Source: Archangium sp. (GTDB lineage: Bacteria > Myxococcota > Myxococcia > Myxococcales > Myxococcaceae). Taken from it: a DNA stretch of 17,855 nucleotides. The stretch covers positions 1 through 17,855 of the forward strand of contig JAEUJR010000450.1 in the NCBI GenBank assembly GCA_016793585.1, given 5' to 3'. The number at the start of each line of letters is the position of its first letter. Positions within the stretch are counted from its first letter, which is position 1. The position numbers and the translations under genes are program-made. Below, in pieces: positions 1 through 7,563 of the stretch. Below the pieces are notes generated by a model. That model did no database searches, had not been told where the DNA came from, and worked only from the letters and a program-made list of their open reading frames with translations.

Positions 1-580
1 GCACCTCGTCGAAGCGCCCGTGAGACTGAAACACCGACAGCCCCGCGCGCGAGGTCGCCTTCTTTCGCCACACGTCCTCGGTGAGCAGCGTTCCCGACAG
101 CACGGCCAGGCCAGCGGGCGCCTCCTCGAGGCGCAAGGCGAGGTCTGTGGTGATCATCGCTCCTTGCGAGAAGCCTCCGAGCACGAGCTTCGAATAGGCG
201 AGCCCCGACGTGTTCATCACCTCTGCGATCAGCGCGTGGAGCGCCTTGCGAGCCGAGGGCATGCCGTCGGGCTCGGCCTTGCGGAACTCACGCAGCGCGT
301 CGGGGCTCGCCGTTCTGAGCTTCGCGATGACGTCGAAGTCGATCATCCACCACGCGCGTGAAGCGCCAGAGCCGAGGCTGCCGAGGTCGAGCGGCGCCGC
401 GGGGAACACGAACCGAACCGAGGCGAGGGCAGGCTCGAGCGAGACGAGGGCTTCGGCGAGCCCGACGAGATCGGTGCCCGGAGCGCCGAAGCCGTGGCAG
501 AGCACGACGAGGCCGTCAGGGGGCACCTGCGGCCGGTGTTGAAGGGTCACGACGTCGAGGCCGGCGATCACGGAGCGCAT
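1..580 (-). CDS. Alpha/beta-hydrolase, carboxylesterase/phospholipase family (partial, C-terminus outside window)
   Basis: The gene reads leftward from an ATG at 580 and is still open at the window edge, giving 193 visible residues. It resembles the small serine esterases of the carboxylesterase/phospholipase (YpfH-like 'predicted esterase') family. An oxyanion-side CHGFGA motif lies near residues 28-33. The nucleophile motif GGFSQG has its serine at residue 138. An HGRFDEV segment (residues 187-193) matches the family's HG..D motif, so Asp191 is the probable catalytic acid. The catalytic histidine should lie just beyond the edge. Such enzymes hydrolyse short-chain or lysophospholipid esters in the cytoplasm; the substrate cannot be told from sequence. 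No Shine-Dalgarno sequence is obvious, but the start fits the family's short N-terminus. It is transcribed away from the FHA gene at 691, with about 110 bp between them. Confidence 0.85.
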   Translation of the reverse strand, partial: MRSVIAGLDVVTLQHRPQVPPDGLVVLCHGFGAPGTDLVGLAEALVSLEPALASVRFVFPAAPLDLGSLGSGASRAWWMIDFDVIAKLRTASPDALREFRKAEPDGMPSARKALHALIAEVMNTSGLAYSKLVLGGFSQGAMITTDLALRLEEAPAGLAVLSGTLLTEDVWRKKATSRAGLSVFQSHGRFDEV

Positions 581-655
581 GAAGGAACGGCAAGCCACGA
601 ACCGACGCCGGGGACAAGTGGGTCGAAAGAAAGGGAGCGCAGCGGCAGCCGAGGC

Positions 656-682
656 TTGACCTGATCGCCGCGGCCGTATTCG
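656..682 (+). promoter_or_regulatory. Possible promoter immediately upstream of the FHA gene
   Basis: TTGACC (656-661) and TATTCG (677-682) resemble sigma-70 -35 and -10 elements, with a short 15-bp spacer. Transcription would begin at about 689-691, essentially on the GTG start codon at 691, and no ribosome-binding site precedes that codon. This suggests a leaderless message, but the spacer is suboptimal and the call rests on pattern alone. Confidence 0.25.
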
Positions 683-690
683 CTCGCGTC

Positions 691-2415
691 GTGGCCTTCC
701 ATCTCAAGGTCTCGAAAGGCGCTGGCGCCGGCGAGGAGTTCTCGTTCACCGACGAGGCTCGATTCGGCCGCACGGCGGACAACGACGTCGTCGTCAAAGA
801 CGGCGCCGCGTCACGCAGTCACGCCCGCGTGTTCGAGAAGGGCGGCAAGTACTTCGTCGAAGATCTCGGTAGCGCCAACGGAACGCGCCTCAACAACGCC
901 GCCATCAAGCAGCCGAAGGAGCTGAAGACCGGCGACTCGATCATGATCGGCGACACGATCTTCAAGTTCGAGGTGGCGCTCGACGAGACGATGGCTCCGT
1001 CGCCGTCAGGCACGATGGATGACTCGGCCGACGAGCCCCCAGCCGACGACGACCCGAACGCCACGCGGTTGCCCACGCGCGCGAGCGCATCGAAGCCGAT
1101 TCCTTCGCGCAAGCTGGCCGCCGTCGCACGTCCCGACGCCACCAACGCCGAGGGCGACGAAGAAGAGCCAGAAGCCGAACCGAGCGACACGGGCGGCGAC
1201 GAAGCGGAGCCCGATTCGACCGGAGAGGTCGGCGGTGAGGAGCAGGGCGACTCGACGATGTTCGTCGACGTGCCCAAGCCGAAGGCTCTCGCACAGCGCC
1301 AGTCGCGGAGCAGCGGCGTGGCGCCTCGCGCGTCGGGGCCCGAGCGTGCTTCACGTGCTGGGCTCGAGCGTCGCCCTGCCCGGGCGATTGCGAAGGCGGA
1401 AGAGGAAGACTCCGAAGCCGTCGAGCTGACGGCCGCCGAAAAGGCGCGCATGCGGCGCCAGCTGCAGCAGTCGACCGGGGGCCGCGTTCAGCTGCTCTGG
1501 CAGGATCTGCCGAGGCCAGCGCGTGCGCTGCTTGCCGTGTTCGGCACCTTGCTCGTCGTCGGAACGGTAGGCCTGGCCGGGTACGTCGCGTGGCCACGCA
1601 CGAAGGTGAATCGGCCCGAGCCCAAGAGCTTCGCGGCAGACGGTACCCTCATCGAAGACAGCTTCGGCGAGGGCAACGTCACCTTCCGCACGCCTGATCA
1701 GAAGTCGTTCACGTTCACCGCGACGTCGCCGACCCGCATCGTGGGCGTGCTCCACTACCAGGCCGCGAACATCTCGACCGACGAGGTGACGCTGAACCTC
1801 AACGGCCAGGACCTCGGCACGGTTCCGCCCGACAACATCGACGTCGACTCGCGCGAGGTCGAGATGATTCTGCCCGCGTCGACGCTCAAGCCGCGCGACG
1901 AAAACCTGATCGTGTTCGACAACACGAAGAACCCGCCCGGCGACGAAGACTGGAAGATCTGGAACCTCTGGGTCGAGATCATTCCCGTGCCCGAGATGTC
2001 GGCCGAAGAGGCGCGGCGTCGCGCGCAGGGAGAGATCGAGAAGGCAACGAAGGCCTGGGAGCTTCGAGAGGTCGGCGCGGCGAACTTGTTCCGCGCGTGG
2101 AAGATCTACCGCGAAGCCTGGCTGCTGCTCGAGGCGACACCCGACGCGCCGGCCGAGCTGCTCACCCTGTCTCGAACGCGAATGAAAGAGATTCGCCCCG
2201 AGCTCGATCGCAAGTGCAACGCGATGATCATCAAGTTCAAGGGCATCGTGAACACCCGGCCCGGCGCCTACGCCGAAGGCCGCCAGGTGCTCGAGAACAT
2301 TCCCGAGCATTTCCCCACACGGGAACACCCCTGCTACAACTACTCGCGCGCGCTCCTGCGGACGATGGACGGCTTCGACGACTTCGAGGCCGCCGGACCC
2401 GACGCCGTCGAGTGA
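691..2415 (+). CDS. Bitopic FHA-domain membrane protein with extracytoplasmic beta-sandwich and helical tail
   Basis: This 574-residue protein starts at GTG 691. Residues 1-95 form a forkhead-associated domain with the expected landmarks: Gly26-Arg27, SRSH at 41-44 and Asn63-Gly64. Such domains bind phosphothreonine peptides. A long acidic, Pro/Ser-rich, probably disordered linker (about 98-265) leads to one membrane span (about 279-302), so the FHA domain should be cytoplasmic. After the span, residues 325-435 look like a beta-sandwich resembling jelly-roll, galactose-binding-like modules. Residues 436-574 are mainly helical and resemble TPR-type repeats. The plan cytoplasmic FHA, one span, periplasmic region recalls type III secretion SctD scaffold proteins, but no homology is claimed. 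It heads the TadE/TadG-like gene row, which suggests an assembly or phospho-signalling role there. No Ser/Thr kinase gene is present in the window. Confidence 0.85.
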   Translation: MAFHLKVSKGAGAGEEFSFTDEARFGRTADNDVVVKDGAASRSHARVFEKGGKYFVEDLGSANGTRLNNAAIKQPKELKTGDSIMIGDTIFKFEVALDETMAPSPSGTMDDSADEPPADDDPNATRLPTRASASKPIPSRKLAAVARPDATNAEGDEEEPEAEPSDTGGDEAEPDSTGEVGGEEQGDSTMFVDVPKPKALAQRQSRSSGVAPRASGPERASRAGLERRPARAIAKAEEEDSEAVELTAAEKARMRRQLQQSTGGRVQLLWQDLPRPARALLAVFGTLLVVGTVGLAGYVAWPRTKVNRPEPKSFAADGTLIEDSFGEGNVTFRTPDQKSFTFTATSPTRIVGVLHYQAANISTDEVTLNLNGQDLGTVPPDNIDVDSREVEMILPASTLKPRDENLIVFDNTKNPPGDEDWKIWNLWVEIIPVPEMSAEEARRRAQGEIEKATKAWELREVGAANLFRAWKIYREAWLLLEATPDAPAELLTLSRTRMKEIRPELDRKCNAMIIKFKGIVNTRPGAYAEGRQVLENIPEHFPTREHPCYNYSRALLRTMDGFDDFEAAGPDAVE

Positions 2416-2576
2416 GGGGAACCCACTGGAATCACTCGAGTTTGCAACGGGCCACCTGACGGATGGTCTCGTCGCCCGCCTGCCCCGACAATCTGCTCAT
2501 CATGGAACGAACTGCCCGCATCGGTCAGCTGGCCGCACCTCTCGCCAGCAGTGGCGCTCCACGAGACAATCACCGC

Positions 2577-3467
2577 ATGCGAGCACGTGCAGCGCGGGGC
2601 CAGGTCGTCGTCGAGACGGCCATCATCATGCCGGTGTTCGTCTTCTTGATCCTCGGGTTGCTTCAGCTGGGGCTCATGCACCACGCGCGCGTGATGGCGA
2701 AGTACGCGGCCTACAAGGCGGTGCGTGCGGGCTCGCTGAACCGCGGCGAGAAAGAAGTGATGGAGAAGGCCGCGCTCGCGGTGCTGGTGCCGGTGCTCGG
2801 GCGCAACAGCTCGGCGGGTGCACCGAACAAGACCGACAGCACGGGCGCGTACAACACGGGCTGGAACAACCTGAAGAACAACCAGCAAGACAGCGTGAAG
2901 TTCGTCGAGGTGGTGGTCTGCAACCCGAAGCGCAGCCAGGTGAAGCAGGACGGCAACTTCGACGACCCGCGTGACGCGCAGGGGCAGGGCAGCGGCAACT
3001 CGGAGTCTTCCGGCGGCAACGACCCGACCGCACCTGACACGAGCGGCGGTGGCGGTCTCAGCCTGCCCTCGCCTGGCGTGGGCTCGGCGCAGAACTTCGG
3101 CTGGCAGGGCTTCAACGCGACGAAGATGCAGATTCAGCTCACGGTCTTCTACCGAATGTACATTCCGTTCGCGAACTGGATGGTCTTTCGCCTGGCGGTC
3201 GGTGAAGAGACCGGCAGCCCGAAGAAGATGCGGTGGCTGGGGTGGAAGAAGGACCCGAACAACCCCGAGTCGAAGACGCTCAAGAGCCGGCTCGTGTCGC
3301 TCGCCGATCAGCGCAAGTACATCATGCCGATTCGCACCAGCTACGCGATGCGCATGCAGTCGAACTTCAGTCAGAACGCGCACTCTGCGCTGCCGAACGG
3401 TGGCGGCAATGGCACCAACACCGGCAAGTCCGACAGCCAGTGCCGCATTCCCTGGAAGACCAAGTAA
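2577..3467 (+). CDS. TadE-like pseudopilin (first copy)
   Basis: About 296 residues if started at ATG 2577. The N-terminus is a basic stretch, then Gly8-Gln9 with Glu13 at +5, then a hydrophobic segment (about 14-32). This is the layout of TadE/TadF pseudopilins of Tad (Flp) pilus systems, which a prepilin peptidase cleaves after the glycine. The following MAKYAAYKAVRAG segment fits the TadE family. A flexible Gly/Ser-rich stretch occupies about 134-170, and the rest is extracytoplasmic, with little recognisable. In-frame ATGs at 2463 and 2502 would add 38 or 25 residues, but these look like non-coding sequence and would bury the prepilin-like motif, so 2577 is preferred; no strong ribosome-binding site supports any of the three. 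The gene is longer than a typical TadE (about 150-200 residues). It lies 160 bp after the FHA gene and 18 bp before the TadG-like gene. Confidence 0.8.
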   Translation: MRARAARGQVVVETAIIMPVFVFLILGLLQLGLMHHARVMAKYAAYKAVRAGSLNRGEKEVMEKAALAVLVPVLGRNSSAGAPNKTDSTGAYNTGWNNLKNNQQDSVKFVEVVVCNPKRSQVKQDGNFDDPRDAQGQGSGNSESSGGNDPTAPDTSGGGGLSLPSPGVGSAQNFGWQGFNATKMQIQLTVFYRMYIPFANWMVFRLAVGEETGSPKKMRWLGWKKDPNNPESKTLKSRLVSLADQRKYIMPIRTSYAMRMQSNFSQNAHSALPNGGGNGTNTGKSDSQCRIPWKTK

Positions 3468-3485
3468 CGCCGGGAGAGACCTCCA

Positions 3486-5075
3486 ATGACCGCCCAGACC
3501 TTCCCGACTCAGGCCGTCTCCACGCAGGTACGTCACTCCCGCCGTCGCGGGCAGACGATGGTGCTGTCGGTCGTCACCATGCTGATTCTCGCGCTGATGA
3601 TGGCGATCGGCTTCAACGTCGCCCACACCGCGCACGAGCGAATTCGAATTCAGCAGGCGGCCGACGCGCAGGCGTACAGCGTGGCGGTGCTGCAGGCCCG
3701 CGCGATGAACGTGAACGCGGTGCTCAATCGAGCCATCGCCGCGCTCACCGTCGCGCAGATGTCACTGCACGCGTGGAACACGATCGCCTCGCATGAAGTC
3801 GACATGCTCAACGCCGGGTTCTTCGCCTTCCTGCAGGTGTCGGGCACCGAGGCGAGCAAGTGTTCGATCTACCAGCCGCAGCACTGCTGGGACGCGATCG
3901 AGGCCTTCTTCATCGCGCTCGACTACCTGAACAACAAGAACGACTACAACGACAAGCTCGAGGGCAAGGAGCAGCAGTTCAACGAAGCGGTGAAGGCGCT
4001 CTACGACGCGAAGAAGTCGCTCTACAGCCAGGAGAAGGACTTCGTCAGCAAGATCAAAGGCGAGATCAACGGCGGCAACATCTTGAAGGACATGCTCAAG
4101 AAGACTGCGCCGCAGGCGAAGTACGCGAGCGCGCTCGACTCGATCAACGTTCAGAACTTCATGTGCACCCTCGATGGGCCGCAGGGCGCCGTCGACGCGT
4201 GCAACGGCTCCGAGCCCCTCGTGTTCCAGCGGTCGCGCCAGCCGGCCTCGGAACGCTCGAAGGCGATGCAGAACTCGGCCAACGCGGCGCGCAGCCTCTT
4301 CAATCGAATGCCGATCATGAACGGCGGCGCCAAGCTCGATCACGACGACTTCAACGCACAGTCGCCGTTCATGCTGCGCAACCCGAACAAGATGATGGAT
4401 ATCCAGAGTGAGGGTTCCTACAACGCGATGTACATCCCTGGCGCGTTCGCCTCCCGCGTCGGCGACAGCGAGTTCAGCAAGAGCTCGGACAACGGCGAGA
4501 CCGCTGCGAACGTTGGCTCGGCGAGCGGCTTCGGCTTCGTGAACGTCGACTGGCGGCATGGCCAGGGCGTGTGGTTCCTCGGGTCGAGCGTCTTTTCGTC
4601 GCAGAACGGTGGCGAGCACACGGGCGCGGTCGGCGACAATCACTCCGAGTTCAAGTCCATCGCGCTCATCGACGACGAGGCGACGTACATCAGCTTCAAC
4701 GCCCACAGCAGCCCGTCGTCGAACAACGACTGGGGCCAGCCCAACGCCTACGGCGCCGTCACCCAGGACCTGCGCCTGCTGCAGAAGGGCGGCAAGGGCG
4801 CGTTCGAGGTGAACAAGACGGGCACCATCAACATTCGCATCGGAGACGAGCAGCGGAAGATCACGCTCGTGCCTCAGACCGAAGGTGTCGCGGTGGGCAA
4901 GGCGAAGGCCTATTTCCACCAGCTCGGCGGAGACTGGAAGCTGCCCCCCAATGGCTTCGACCCGTTCTGGCGCGCGAAGCTGCACCCGTTCAAACGTGAC
5001 GAGCTCAGGCAGGTGCTGAGCATGGCTGGTGACTCGAACGCCAACGTTCAGGGCCCTGTCGAAGGAGTGGAGTGA
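3486..5075 (+). CDS. TadG-like Flp pilus-assembly protein
   Basis: A 529-residue protein preceded by a good ribosome-binding site (GGGAGAGA at 3472-3479). The N-terminus has a basic RRRGQ motif (residues 19-23) and one membrane span (about 24-45). It is followed by ERIRIQQAADAQAYSVAVLQ and then an Ala/Asn/Arg-rich helix with the ARAMN and NRA elements. This is the signature of the TadE/G-like family (Pfam 'Tad' region), in which a short anchor precedes a large extracytoplasmic domain. Unlike its neighbours it has Leu, not Glu, at +5 after the glycine, so prepilin-type processing is less certain. Residues about 155-190 are strongly charged and helical and probably form a coiled coil. The C-terminal half is probably beta-rich and rich in Asn and Ser. 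A minor-pilin or surface role is inferred from family and context. The stop codon overlaps the alternative GTG start of the next gene. Confidence 0.82.
   Translation: MTAQTFPTQAVSTQVRHSRRRGQTMVLSVVTMLILALMMAIGFNVAHTAHERIRIQQAADAQAYSVAVLQARAMNVNAVLNRAIAALTVAQMSLHAWNTIASHEVDMLNAGFFAFLQVSGTEASKCSIYQPQHCWDAIEAFFIALDYLNNKNDYNDKLEGKEQQFNEAVKALYDAKKSLYSQEKDFVSKIKGEINGGNILKDMLKKTAPQAKYASALDSINVQNFMCTLDGPQGAVDACNGSEPLVFQRSRQPASERSKAMQNSANAARSLFNRMPIMNGGAKLDHDDFNAQSPFMLRNPNKMMDIQSEGSYNAMYIPGAFASRVGDSEFSKSSDNGETAANVGSASGFGFVNVDWRHGQGVWFLGSSVFSSQNGGEHTGAVGDNHSEFKSIALIDDEATYISFNAHSSPSSNNDWGQPNAYGAVTQDLRLLQKGGKGAFEVNKTGTINIRIGDEQRKITLVPQTEGVAVGKAKAYFHQLGGDWKLPPNGFDPFWRAKLHPFKRDELRQVLSMAGDSNANVQGPVEGVE
5062..5067 (+). 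promoter_or_regulatory. Ribosome-binding site for second TadE-like gene
   Basis: AAGGAG lies 10 nt before ATG 5078 and only 4 nt before the alternative GTG 5072, which overlaps the preceding stop codon. The spacing and the better codon favour 5078. The site lies inside the end of the TadG-like gene, consistent with translational coupling. Confidence 0.6.
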
Positions 5076-5077
5076 TC

Positions 5078-6166
5078 ATGAACGCGCACAACCGTCGCCG
5101 TCGTGGTGCCGCTGCCGTCGAGCTCGCTGTCTCGATGATCTTTCTCGTGCCGCTGATCATGTACATGATCTTCCTGCAGGAGATGCTGATCATGAAGTTG
5201 AACGGCCAGGAGGCGGCCGTTCAAGCGACGTGGGACTTCACCGTGCTCGACTACGGCAGCAAGGTCGAAGCCGACGGCATCGCGCGCTTCAGCCGCCTGA
5301 CCTACTGCGACCACAGCGCCGCGTACGACTCGTACGATCGCGACTACGACTGCCAGGACGTCGTTCATCACAAGGCGATGACGGCGCACGAGTGCTGGAT
5401 CGGCAAGGACGCGGCGGCGTACGGCGGTCAGGTTCGTTGCTCGAAGTCGGAGCAGCTGTCGCCGTCAGGTGCGGCGGCGCAGGCGGTCGCGGGCTTCGGT
5501 CAGGGTGGCACGGTCGTCTGCAGCTCGCGCCTGGGCATCATGAACTACTACCTGCCCAACAGCTTCTTGAACAACTTCCGCGGCGGCAAAGGCTTCACCA
5601 TCAACGAAGACGCGAGCGGCACGAAGAAAGACCGTCAGAAGTCGCGGTGGGCCGGCACGGGTGGCTCGGTCGACCTCACCGGTGGTCAGGCCCCCAGCCA
5701 GGATCAGGCGCACGACGATCGCATGAACGCGAAGGAGAACGGCGAGACGTCGCTGGGCTCGAACTACTGGCGCCTGGCGAAGACCGAGCACGCGATGCTG
5801 GTCGACCCCTGGGCGCTGGGGCTCGAGGGCGGCAAGAACGACATTCCGAACATCAACCCGAACGTGCCGTCGGCCTTCAACAACAACAACCCGCTCTACG
5901 CGCGCATCTCGGCCGCCTACAAGACGCAGAGCAGCGCGACCGACAAGGCCGAAGACTGGAACAAGGCCATCGAGAACCAGAAGATGCTCAGCGGGAATTC
6001 GCGCCAGGACGGTCAGGGCGACAACCTGACCACTGCGGCTGCGGCGTTCGAAAAGAACAGCAACCAGCAGGAGTTCGGTGATCACTGGGCGGCGCAGTGG
6101 GGCGACAACCGCGTTCAGCAGACCTACAACAACCGGCAGAACGGCTACTTCGGACTGCAGCAGTAG
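5078..6166 (+). CDS. TadE-like pseudopilin (second copy, large)
   Basis: About 362 residues from ATG 5078; GTG 5072 would add two. The N-terminus has a run of arginines, then Gly10, AAAVE with Glu15 at +5, and a hydrophobic helix (about 16-34). This is the class III prepilin/TadE pattern. The rest is a large extracytoplasmic domain with five cysteines in its first 150 residues (as in TYC, DYDC, HEC, VRC and VVC), suggesting disulphides. It is Asn/Gln-rich in its second half, including FNNNNP and an Asn/Gln-rich C-terminus. It is about twice the usual TadE length. It follows the TadG-like gene directly, and the next gene starts 5 bp after its stop, so the genes are almost certainly co-transcribed. 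A minor-subunit role in a Tad-type structure is inferred. Confidence 0.78.
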   Translation: MNAHNRRRRGAAAVELAVSMIFLVPLIMYMIFLQEMLIMKLNGQEAAVQATWDFTVLDYGSKVEADGIARFSRLTYCDHSAAYDSYDRDYDCQDVVHHKAMTAHECWIGKDAAAYGGQVRCSKSEQLSPSGAAAQAVAGFGQGGTVVCSSRLGIMNYYLPNSFLNNFRGGKGFTINEDASGTKKDRQKSRWAGTGGSVDLTGGQAPSQDQAHDDRMNAKENGETSLGSNYWRLAKTEHAMLVDPWALGLEGGKNDIPNINPNVPSAFNNNNPLYARISAAYKTQSSATDKAEDWNKAIENQKMLSGNSRQDGQGDNLTTAAAAFEKNSNQQEFGDHWAAQWGDNRVQQTYNNRQNGYFGLQQ

Positions 6167-6171
6167 GCAGT

Positions 6172-7044
6172 ATGGCGAAGAAGCGCTCCGTCAACATCGT
6201 GGTGCTGCTGCTGGGCGCGGCGGTGGTGGGCGTCGGAATGGGCGCCGTGCTGGGGAGCAGACCCGCGCCGGACGAAGACGAGGCCGAGGCCATGTTCGCG
6301 CAGGCTGATGACACGGCAGACCGGCTGATCCCGATGGGGGCTCCGATGGAGCCGAAGGGGCCAGACCCGATGCGGGCCGATCCCCGCTCGCTGCGCGGCA
6401 TTCCGCCGTACCCCAACGCCCAGCCGCGCCGTTTGTCAGACATCAGCCAGGTGCTGGGCATGCCGCTGGTGGCCTCGTGGTTCGCCACCAGAGATCAGCC
6501 CGAGCAGGTCATCGAGCACTACGAGTACACGTACCTCGACGCCGGCGTGCCCATCGTGAGCCACATGTTCAGCCGTGACATGGGGTACGTGGCGTGGCTC
6601 GAAGAAGAGCAGGTCGACGGTGGCATCGCCGAGGGGCTGGTGCACATGGTGTCGGTGCTGAAGAACACGCCGAGCTCGACCGAGACGATGGTGTTCGTGT
6701 CTGCTTCGCGGCCGCAGCGCCTGCTCGATGCGCGGCGAGACGTGCCAGGTGGTCTGGCGTTGCCGGCCGAGGTCGCTCCGCCGCAGGTGGTGCAGATGGC
6801 CCTCGAGGGCCGCACCCGCAGCATCGTCACCACCCGCCGGCGCGGCGAGCTGAATGGAACCATCGACGAGATCGTCAGCCTCATGCGCAAGGACGGCTGG
6901 GCGGTGGAGGAAGTGATGGGAGGCGAGAGCAGCCGATCGATCATCGGCCGAAAAGCGGGCGCCTCGCAGTCCGTCTCGGCGACCATGGGTGCTGGCGAGG
7001 TCAGCCTCATGTACAGCCTCGAAACCGAAAGGAAGTCTCCATGA
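6172..7044 (+). CDS. Membrane-anchored extracytoplasmic protein, unknown function, possible internal duplication
   Basis: A 290-residue protein starting at ATG 6172, 5 bp after the second TadE-like stop. The same frame is open further upstream, but that part runs through the TadE-like gene. A basic N-terminus precedes one hydrophobic segment (about 8-27), which is a signal anchor or uncleaved signal. An acidic linker and a Pro-rich stretch containing IPPYPNAQP follow. Residues about 95-185 contain FATRDQPEQVIEHYEYTYLDAG, the 'strand, T.d.p..V..fY...l...G' pattern seen in many deltaproteobacterial periplasmic domains. A second, weaker copy of the same layout occupies about 220-285. No catalytic motif was recognised. 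The final ATGA overlaps the start of the six-cysteine gene, so the two are translationally coupled. A periplasmic accessory role in the Tad-like cassette is inferred from context only. Confidence 0.75.
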   Translation: MAKKRSVNIVVLLLGAAVVGVGMGAVLGSRPAPDEDEAEAMFAQADDTADRLIPMGAPMEPKGPDPMRADPRSLRGIPPYPNAQPRRLSDISQVLGMPLVASWFATRDQPEQVIEHYEYTYLDAGVPIVSHMFSRDMGYVAWLEEEQVDGGIAEGLVHMVSVLKNTPSSTETMVFVSASRPQRLLDARRDVPGGLALPAEVAPPQVVQMALEGRTRSIVTTRRRGELNGTIDEIVSLMRKDGWAVEEVMGGESSRSIIGRKAGASQSVSATMGAGEVSLMYSLETERKSP

Positions 7045-7283
7045 AGCGTCTCTTGACCCTGGGGCTGCTGTGTCTGGCGACGTTGGCCGACGCGCGCGCC
7101 GACTGTGTTCGCAACTGCCAGACGGCGCTGAAGAACTTCGAGAAGCAGTGCAAAGAGGGCGCGCAGACGCCCGAGGCGAAGGCGGGCTGCGCGACCGTGC
7201 TCAAGAAGGCCGAGCAGCAGTGCATGCAGTCGTGCGCGACGGGGCAGAAGCCCAAGAAGCCGGCGAACACGAACAGTTTCTGA
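7041..7283 (+). CDS. Small secreted six-cysteine protein, probable disulphide-locked helical hairpin
   Basis: An 80-residue protein starting at ATG 7041 with a strong ribosome-binding site (AAAGGAAG at 7028-7035). The ATG shares four bases with the preceding stop (ATGA). A signal peptide is clear: MKR, a Leu-rich core, then cleavage near ADARA, leaving about 60 mature residues that begin DCVRNC. The mature part has six cysteines spaced C-X3-C-X10-C-X12-C-X10-C-X3-C, an exact mirror-image arrangement. The stretches between are charged and helix-prone (ALKNFEKQ, ATVLKKAEQQ), so two antiparallel helices joined by three disulphides are expected. The C-terminus is a short Lys/Pro/Asn-rich tail. 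No family was recognised, though the twin CX3C idea resembles alpha-hairpinins and small Tim-type chaperones, probably by convergence. It sits between the anchored protein and the Flp-type prepilin. Confidence 0.8.
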   Translation: MKRLLTLGLLCLATLADARADCVRNCQTALKNFEKQCKEGAQTPEAKAGCATVLKKAEQQCMQSCATGQKPKKPANTNSF

Positions 7284-7294
7284 ACGGAGAGCCC

Positions 7295-7522
7295 ATGACC
7301 ACCACCATGCTCCATACCCAGCCCAGCCCTCGCCGTCGCGGCTCGCTCAAGCAGCGGCTTCGCCGCGGTCAATCGATGGTCGAATACAGCATCGTCAGTC
7401 ACGCGCTGTTGCTGCTCGGCAGCGGCGCGGTGATGGGCATCTCGCAGTACCTCAGGCTGTTCGACGCGCTCGATACCTACCTGAAGAGCGTCTACACGGT
7501 GCTCGCGATGGGCGCCGTCTGA
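7295..7522 (+). CDS. Flp-type prepilin
   Basis: A 75-residue protein starting at ATG 7295 with GGAGA at 7286-7290. A long basic leader (residues 1-25, ending RLRRG) is followed by QSMVEY. This matches the G/XXXXEY cleavage motif of Flp (class III, type IVb) prepilins, with Glu30 at +5 and Tyr31 next to it. Cleavage after Gly25 would leave a 50-residue mature pilin, the normal size for Flp subunits. A hydrophobic helix spans about 32-50, though a Ser-His pair interrupts it early. The amphipathic C-terminus is longer than in plain Flp. In Tad systems the Flp protein is the major pilus subunit, cleaved by a TadV/CpaA peptidase; none is encoded in this window. Position and family support assignment to the cassette; whether it is the major or a minor subunit is unknown. 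Confidence 0.75.
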   Translation: MTTTMLHTQPSPRRRGSLKQRLRRGQSMVEYSIVSHALLLLGSGAVMGISQYLRLFDALDTYLKSVYTVLAMGAV

Positions 7523-7563
7523 AGCGCTGTTGCACCGTGAGCGGGTTCGACTAAGCCAAAGGC

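Noticed and set aside
2463..2576. Extra 38 N-terminal codons for the first TadE-like gene (ATG 2463 or 2502)
   Set aside because: The sequence has no signal or domain character and would place the prepilin-like Gly/Glu motif deep inside the protein. ATG 2577 gives the usual short basic leader.
2416..2576. The longest gap in the window (161 bp), examined for a promoter or terminator
   Set aside because: No convincing sigma-70 or sigma-54 pair and no hairpin with a T-run was found. Only an 8-bp ACTCGAGT palindrome is present, which is unremarkable at this base composition.
2340..3635. Long open frame of 431 codons on the minus strand
   Set aside because: It lies opposite the TadE-like gene and its flanks. 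It is rich in His, Arg, Leu and Val without any domain pattern, typical of an antisense shadow in high-GC DNA.
3762..4985. Long open frame of 407 codons on the minus strand
   Set aside because: It is fully antisense to the TadG-like gene, whose N-terminal family pattern is clear, and the antisense product has a low-complexity Arg/Val/Leu composition.
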